Assembly: GCA_930367215.1 (NCBI GenBank)
Contig: OV884058.1
Coordinates: 172,590,478 to 172,654,477 of the forward strand
Origin: Pollenia angustigena
Lineage: Eukaryota; Arthropoda; Insecta; Diptera; Polleniidae
Direction: 5' to 3'
DNA length: 64,000 bases
Below the pieces are notes generated by a model. It was not told the origin of the DNA. It worked only from the letters and a program-made list of their open reading frames with translations, and did no database searches. The first letter of the stretch is position 1; each line of letters begins with the position of its first letter. Made by a program: the position numbers and the translations under genes. Positions 58,281-64,000 of the stretch are shown in pieces.

Positions 58281-59108
58281 ACTGAGTTAAGGGTTTTACT
58301 GCAGGTTAGTTATACGAATCTATACTGTCCAGTCTGTGTGCTTTTCCAAAATTCGCATAGTGTTATAGATGAATTTAAGAAAAATATAAATTAAATTCTC
58401 TTCAAGAAGCACTTAAAAGAAATCATCCATCCGTAAAAATATCTTATTAGTGGTTTTAAACATTTTAAAGTATTCTAATAGAAACACGCTTGTAATAAAT
58501 TTCTCCTTGACTTAACATGCCTTCTTTCCAACAGAAAAAAATTATCATGAATAATGTGATCTTTTTAATTTTATAAAATATGTATGTCTTTGCTCATTCA
58601 TTCTTATCTACATCAACACGTTTGTCACATATCAACTCTAAAAGTTTATCCATGAATTTTTGTCACGTTCATACTTCCCTAATTCTCAATTTAGCCACGT
58701 TTTCAAAAAAAATATTTAAGAAAGTTGTTCGTTTTTAGTTTTTTTTTAGAAATTTGTTTGTGCTGGAGTTGTTTGTATTAATGTCAGACAATAAAGATAT
58801 TTGTAAAATTTTAAAATGCAAAAATTCACAAAAAAATAAAACATATTTAATATTCTCTTTAAACAAGATATGAAAAGAAAAAACACTATTTTCATTTCCT
58901 GTTTCAGACAGGCAAACAATTTAATAAATTCCACAGCATTAAAATATTTATTAAAGTATGGTTGCAGGCAGAAAAAAGTATGGTTGGAGTGAGCCATATT
59001 TTAAGATGCTTCGATTTTAACAATGACCGTAATATGGTAAAAATTATTTATAATTTGGTCAAATTTACAATTATTTTGTCGAAATTAGCCATAATTTATA
59101 TATAATGT
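58281..59108. other. No gene recognised
   Basis: AT-rich sequence with no domain, repeat end or RNA gene. Confidence 0.4.
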
Positions 59109-59255
59109 TCACGAGGAACATAGGGCGTTAATGAATTCTCTCCAACTATTTCTGTCTCTTGCAAGTAGTTTGATTTGATTCCAAGTTGTTTGTGCCGATT
59201 CAAGTTCCTTTCTTGTGCAACGTATCCATGTGTTGCGAGGTCGTCCTTGCCGGCG
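59109..59255 (-). pseudogene. RTE-like retrotransposon, C-terminal part beyond the Transib insertion
   Basis: The minus frame reads 'QGRPRNTWIRCTRKELESAQ', continues 'TTWNQIKLLARDRNSWREF' and ends INALCSS and stop at 59109. This is the very end of an RTE/BovB-like RT (GRP.NTW ... TW..A...A.DR..WR..V.ALC). It continues in frame from the part at 62910-63190 once the Transib and one CGGCG are discounted. Confidence 0.8.
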
Positions 59256-62200
59256 CACATAGGGGTTTTTTGCCAATCTAGCCGGACATTAAGCAAAAAA
59301 TTTTTTTTAAGAAATGGAAAAATTTAAGTACGCAGCTCGACAGACAACAAAGTTCTGCATCGTATAGTGAATTTTCAAGTCTTTTGCTTGAGATTTGTGG
59401 TTTTGGGACACTGTTAAAACCAGGAAAGTTGATTAAATTGCATGCGTGTTCATTGACTTTTTACGGTTTTGGGAGGTTTACAATATATTTTTTTGTAGAT
59501 AAACGAATAAAGATTTTACATTGAATTTTTTTTTCTGTGAAAGACTATATAAACAGCTAATTATGAAAATTTTTAGAAAAATTTTATTTGAATTTTTTAT
59601 GATAAAAAAATTAGTACGAAATTAAAAAAAACGATTTTTTTGTTCACTTTTTTGTAAAAAAAAAAAATTTAAAAGGTTTTTGAAGGTGAGTTCCGCTGAG
59701 TTCTTAAAAATTTTATACATCACGATAAAATTTGAAATCTCTACTTTTAAATTCAAAAAAAAAACGTTGCGCGTTGTTGCGCCATTTTTTTTTATGATTT
59801 TTTGAAAATTTCACCTTTTTTCTGTTTTTGCTCATCTTGCATAGGTACATATGATAGAAACCCTTTCGTCAGTCATAAAATGTTTTGGTTGTACGTAGAT
59901 GGTTTTTATTTAAATTATTACATATAAGCCTAATATTACCTGTGTAAAAAAAGGGATGTGCGAAACAGTAAGTAACGGGTTTTAACCACCTGTGCGGCCG
60001 CTAAAGGACGTTATTTAATAGAGCAAAATAAATGTACCTGTTTTGCATAACTTTTAAAATCATTAACAACAAAAATAATATATAATAAAAAATCAAATCT
60101 GGGCTCTAGGTACTTAGTTTTTTTAAATATATATTGTGGTTTTTGCATAAAATTGTTATCAGAACCATTTTGAAGCTTCGAGAGTAAAATGGAAAAAGTG
60201 TATACGAATTTAGAGTTATTCCAAATTATACAAGAATGTAGTTCTAAACTCGTTGAAGAGAAATTACAATTTTTAGTTAGAAAATTGTGCGAAATTTCAA
60301 AATGTCAGGGAGATAGTGACATATCAGTAGTAAATCAATGCTTAAAGAAATTCAAATATTTTTTTAAAATATTTTGGCATTCAGCACAAAGAAAAAAGGA
60401 TCGATTTGTAAGCATGCATGCCAAATGGCTGGAAGGAACAGTGACAATACCTTTTTTTGGGAGTTCGTCTTCAAAACGACTACAAAAGCCGTTTGTTGAA
60501 TTGACCGAAAGAAGTAAGAGAAGAAAAACTGAAATCTTGCGAACTCAAACCGATGCTGATTTATTGATGCACGCTACCCAAACACAACTACAAACGTCTG
60601 GAAAAAAAGATGCCTCAGGTCTGCTTAAAGAAATTGTGTCTTCTCCGGCAAGAGCTACAAAAATAAAAAAAGCATACAAAGCTGCACAAGAGGATAAAGT
60701 AAAACAGCTAACCCCTCTAAAGGCTCTTTCTATATTTGTAGAAGCTGATCTTTCTCGAAAACAATATGAAATAATCCGAAGTGCCGCTAAGAAGGTTTAT
60801 CCTAGCTACAAAATTCTGCAGAGAGAGAAAAGTGAATGCTATCCTCCAAAAGAATCATTTGAAGTAACGGAAACATGTGCTCAAATAAATCTTCAGGATT
60901 TGCTTAATCATACTGCAAGTAGATTACTTACATATTTAAAAGATGTTTTATGTGATTCACAAATAGAAGAATGCAACTCCCTCGAACTAATAAGCAAATG
61001 GGGCTGCGATGGATCACACCAGGCACAATTTAAGCAAAAGATGAAAAATGATGCTTCTGATTCTCATATTTTTCAGAGTAGTTTCGTACCGCTTCGACTA
61101 ATATATGGTGCAAAAAAGGAGAAAATATTATGGCAAAATCCAACTCCTTCATCACCGCGATATTGTAGACCTATTCGCATCAGATTTGTTAAAGAAACTG
61201 TAGATGTAATCCAAGAAGAAATTAATTATGTACAAGATGCCATTACTACATTACAAAACACTAATTTTTTAATGGAAGGAAAGTTATATTCCATAAAACA
61301 TACAATGGTATTTACAATGATAGATGCAAAAGTATGTAATGCCGCAACACAAACTACGTCCACAATGAAGTGCTATATTTGTGGGGCTACTTCAAAAGAA
61401 TTTAACAATTTGAAAATCAAAAGGGATATAGACGTAGATGCACTTTCTTTCGGATTATCTACTTTGCACGCCAGAATTCGTCTATTTGAGAGCATATTAC
61501 ACCTATCGTATAAACTCACAGTAAAAAAGTGGCAATTAAGATCGGATGAGGACAAAACTATTGTTAATGAGAGAAAAAAAACTATCCAAGAAAAATTTAG
61601 AAGTGAATTAGGGCTAATAGTGGATGTACCGAAGACTGGATTTGGAAACAGCAACGATGGTAACACCAGCAGACGATTTTTTTCCAATCCTGAATTAGCT
61701 GCAGAAATAACTGGAATTGCATTGGATTTCATCTACCGGATCAAAGTTATTATTGAAGTAATTACAAGTGGTCACAAAATCCATTTGCACGAGTTTGCCA
61801 ATTATTGCTTAGACACTGCAAAACTTTACGTTACTCTATATCCCTGGCATCCTATGACACCTACAATGCACAAGATTTTAGTACATGGCGCAACTGTAAT
61901 GAGTGAGGCATTGTTGCCTATCGGGCTATTATCAGAAGAAGCGTCTGAGGCACGAAATAAACATTTTCGGCTTTACAGGCAGAATTTTGCTAGAAAGTTT
62001 TCGAGGGTTCAGTGTAACAAAGATGTTATAAATAGACTTTTGCTCAGTTCTGACCCACTGATTACTAGTATAAGACCAACTCCAAAAAAAAGTCACTACC
62101 CTTTACGAAAGAAGCAATTTCTTTTATGCTTCCACCTGTACTTGGCTCTGAAGAGAATTCAGATTCAGAAGAGGATTTTGAAGAAGCAGACGAAGAAGAA

Positions 62201-62909
62201 CCATGGCACTCATCATCATCTTAGTGCAAAAGAGAAGTTATTTTAAATAAATTAGTTGTTATTATTTTAAATAAAATTTGCTGTTACTATTATAAATAAG
62301 TTATTATTACGAATATATTAATTATTTTCAGATAAATTAAATACTATAAAATATATAAAAGTCACATAAAATCTTAAAAATTAATATGTTTTGGAAATTA
62401 GCAAAAAAAAAAAAAATTTTACAGGGTCGTTCCGGGGGGGGGTGTTTGGAGGGATATCTCCCCCTACCCATTAAAGTTCAAAAATTTAATTTTTATAGTA
62501 TTAAGGCGTTAGTAATCTATTTCTTTTAATATTTACATTTTTTTTAAATATTATTTTATGTAACCGCCCTCAAAAGGGGGCGGGGGGCGAAAAGTGTAAT
62601 TTTACGATCTCATGGGTCTTATTTTAGGTTTTTTAACTTTCGCCGACGTTAAAAGTTGCATTTGCCAAACAAAAGTATGGGAAAAGTTTAAAAAAAATTG
62701 CATTTTTCAGAGGTTGGATTAGTTCTTCTAGGGGGAACATTTTCCTCCTTGGTCCGATTTTATTTATTTTTTATGTTTACCTGCCTATGACAATATCACA
62801 TATTTCTGCCAAGTTTCATCGATCTAGGGGCACTCAATAACTTTTAAGAAGCAATATAAGCTAAAACAAAAAGTAATGTCCGGCTAGATTGGCAAAAAAC
62901 CCCTATGTG
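59256..62909 (+). mobile_element. Transib transposon, nearly complete
   Basis: 3654 bp with perfect 36-bp terminal inverted repeats, CACATAG plus GGGTTTTTTGCCAATCTAGC... at 59256-59291 and 62874-62909. CGGCG flanks both sides (59251-59255 and 62910-62914): a GC-rich 5-bp duplication as known for Transib. The ends start CAC as in the RSS heptamer, with a 23-base stretch and ACATTA after it, but without a good nonamer match. One open frame for the transposase occupies the middle. The 3' region (62430-62600) has G-rich and C-rich runs. Confidence 0.92.
60189..62246 (+). CDS. Transib transposase (RAG1-like DDE recombinase)
   Basis: 685 codons, uninterrupted. The N-terminus (1-110) ends in a basic stretch, SKRRKTEILR. 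The core carries WGCDGS (Asp274), TMIDAK (Asp379), a zinc-ligand pair CYICG (Cys395, Cys398), HARIRLFESILH (427-438) and LSEEASEARNKHF (around Glu583-587), matching in order the RAG1 landmarks: the three catalytic acids and the CxxC/His zinc site. FGNSNDGNTSRRFF (485-498) and WHPMTPTMHKILVHG are family motifs. It should cut at the TIRs by a nick-hairpin mechanism, as Transib and RAG1 do. After residue ~633 an A8 run (62084-62091) seems to have shifted the frame: another frame from there reads an acidic/Ser-rich tail ending in HSSSS, stop at 62222-62224, more natural than the basic tail in the open frame. The first ATG is used because no longer in-frame start is seen. Confidence 0.9.
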   Translation: MEKVYTNLELFQIIQECSSKLVEEKLQFLVRKLCEISKCQGDSDISVVNQCLKKFKYFFKIFWHSAQRKKDRFVSMHAKWLEGTVTIPFFGSSSSKRLQKPFVELTERSKRRKTEILRTQTDADLLMHATQTQLQTSGKKDASGLLKEIVSSPARATKIKKAYKAAQEDKVKQLTPLKALSIFVEADLSRKQYEIIRSAAKKVYPSYKILQREKSECYPPKESFEVTETCAQINLQDLLNHTASRLLTYLKDVLCDSQIEECNSLELISKWGCDGSHQAQFKQKMKNDASDSHIFQSSFVPLRLIYGAKKEKILWQNPTPSSPRYCRPIRIRFVKETVDVIQEEINYVQDAITTLQNTNFLMEGKLYSIKHTMVFTMIDAKVCNAATQTTSTMKCYICGATSKEFNNLKIKRDIDVDALSFGLSTLHARIRLFESILHLSYKLTVKKWQLRSDEDKTIVNERKKTIQEKFRSELGLIVDVPKTGFGNSNDGNTSRRFFSNPELAAEITGIALDFIYRIKVIIEVITSGHKIHLHEFANYCLDTAKLYVTLYPWHPMTPTMHKILVHGATVMSEALLPIGLLSEEASEARNKHFRLYRQNFARKFSRVQCNKDVINRLLLSSDPLITSIRPTPKKSHYPLRKKQFLLCFHLYLALKRIQIQKRILKKQTKKNHGTHHHLSAKEKLF

Positions 62910-63190
62910 CGGCGTTGACCTTGAGGGTTCCAATCAAGAGCTTCTCTAGCAATATCGTTTTGTGGTCTTCTAAGAATATGACCAATCCAAGTCCATTTTC
63001 GTCTTCGTATATCGAATTCGATTGGACAATAACCAGCCTGCAGCCAAAGCTCTTCATTGGATATCCAATTTGGCCAAAAGATATTTAATATTTGCCTTAA
63101 ACATCGATTTATAAACGTTTGGATCTTTCCTATAGTAAGCTTCGTGTAGCTCCATGTAGTACATCCATATAACAAAACTGATTATAGCTA
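62910..63190 (-). pseudogene. RTE-like retrotransposon RT C-terminal region
   Basis: Minus strand: 'SVLLYGCTTWSYTKLTIGKI', 'QTFINRCLRQILNIFWPNWI', 'SNEELW', 'RRRKWTWIGHILRRP' and 'REALDWNPQGQR' are typical of the thumb/C-terminal part of RTE/BovB-type RT. A stop lies immediately upstream (about 63190), and the sequence further 5' is unrelated, so the copy is 5'-truncated as is usual for LINEs. The frame is interrupted by the Transib at 62909/59256 and resumes at 59255. Confidence 0.8.
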
Positions 63191-63441
63191 ACCATCCATT
63201 AGTTAAAACTAACAATAGTATGGTCGAAATTGATAATGCCATGGTTATTTATTCTATCCACTTATTGATGTTGTTGTAGTTTGATTTAGTTTTTATTTAT
63301 TTCTGCTACACAGTGTTGGGCTGCTGTATTTGATGTATTTAAAATACAAAATACAAGATAAATTAAAAGGGCCAAATTAATTGATCAACTTACTCATCAG
63401 GCGCTGTAAAAGTATTAGTGAAAATGTGTTTGTATTTGTGA

Positions 63442-64000
63442 TAGGGATGGGCAGATTGAAAAAATATATCGATATATATCGAATCGATATTTTTTATGAG
63501 TATCGATATTAATTATTTCAAAAATATCGATATATCGATATATCGAACGTATTTTACTGAAACTATTACTAAATTAAAAAATGTATGCACAAATCTTATT
63601 ATTATTCCCAATATGTTGAGCCCTAATAGCAAAAATGATGTAACCCACAAAAATAAAATTTTACAGGGGAAGGATTTTTATAAATATTTTTGCTTCAAGT
63701 CTAGGGTTTCGTTTGAAATTGCTTTTGCTCTTATTACGTAACGGTACTTCCCAGAGATATAAGATTTTTAGAGATGATGCAAATGGTCAAAAACTATCGA
63801 TTTTCGTCAAAAAACAAAAATCTTAAATGTTGTTGGTTACATCATTTTTGCTATTAGGGCTCGAAATGTATATAGGCACATTATTGTTCAAATGCCGCAT
63901 AAACTTAATCGTTTCAAGTTCGTTTGACTTTACTGTCAAGAAATATTCAATGTGAAAACCCCACTTTTTTCTAAATTTTTCTTCTAATAAATGCCAATAA
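63442..64000 (+). mobile_element. Left end of a possible hAT-like element running off the window
   Basis: TAGGGATGGGCAGATT is a typical hAT end and is followed by dense ATATCGAT repeats as in the element at 45112. The interior has a perfect 28-base inverted repeat (63618-63645 and 63835-63862, GAGCCCTAATAGCAAAAATG...). The right end lies beyond 64000, so the assignment cannot be closed. Confidence 0.5.

Noticed and set aside
60189..62246. Domesticated host RAG1-like gene
   Set aside because: Perfect TIRs and an exact CGGCG duplication around the frame show a transposon copy.
1..64000. CRISPR arrays, bacterial operons, riboswitches
   Set aside because: No regular repeat-spacer arrays or bacterial gene organisation; introns, AT-rich composition and transposons are eukaryotic.

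Overview
The window looks like AT-rich, repeat-dense nuclear DNA from a higher fly. I infer Diptera, probably a calyptrate. The evidence is an insect-type stomatin/band-7 gene end, a retrotransposon primed by a fly-like tRNA-Lys(CUU), tRNA-derived SINEs, dispersed repeats that recall the DINE-1/Helitron-like repeats of flies, and many Harbinger, hAT and Transib relatives. The exact species cannot be read from the sequence. Host coding sequence is sparse: the last two coding exons of a stomatin-family gene (4890-5417, + strand) and a candidate first coding exon of an unrecognised gene (51526-51576, + strand) behind a plausible promoter and leader.

Most of the rest is mobile DNA, often nested. 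1-10 kb: introns and flanks with several short TIR elements, a GCC-rich island and the stomatin exons. 10.4-12.1 kb: a degenerate minisatellite. 13.3-17.4 kb: a decayed Transib transposase fragment, two small TIR elements and a non-autonomous Transib whose two ends each read heptamer / 23-bp spacer / nonamer-like. 19.1-27.9 kb: a Ty3/gypsy element (gag, damaged pol, tRNA-Lys primer site) whose two 1.74-kb LTRs are in inverted rather than direct orientation, yet the outer ends carry a 4-bp duplication (AGGT). 31-34 kb: a TIR element containing an hAT-like element that contains a SINE. 39.4-42.6 kb: a 1.4-kb hAT-like near-palindrome, another SINE-like sequence and a Foldback/MULE-like element holding an 81-82 bp GC-rich tandem repeat. 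44.2-48.8 kb: a two-gene PIF/Harbinger element, itself hit by an hAT-like element and by another insertion. 52.7-58.3 kb: eroded non-LTR and mariner-like remnants and two MITEs. 59.1-63.2 kb: a nearly complete 3.65-kb Transib with a 685-codon RAG1-like transposase, inserted cleanly into the reading frame of an RTE-like retrotransposon.

The most notable points are (i) the inverted-LTR retrotransposon, (ii) three Transib-related loci of different decay states in one 50-kb stretch, including an almost intact source-type copy with a CGGCG target duplication, and (iii) the layered insertions whose target-site duplications let the order of events be read. All family assignments come from motifs, ends and duplications seen by eye; none has been checked by database search.
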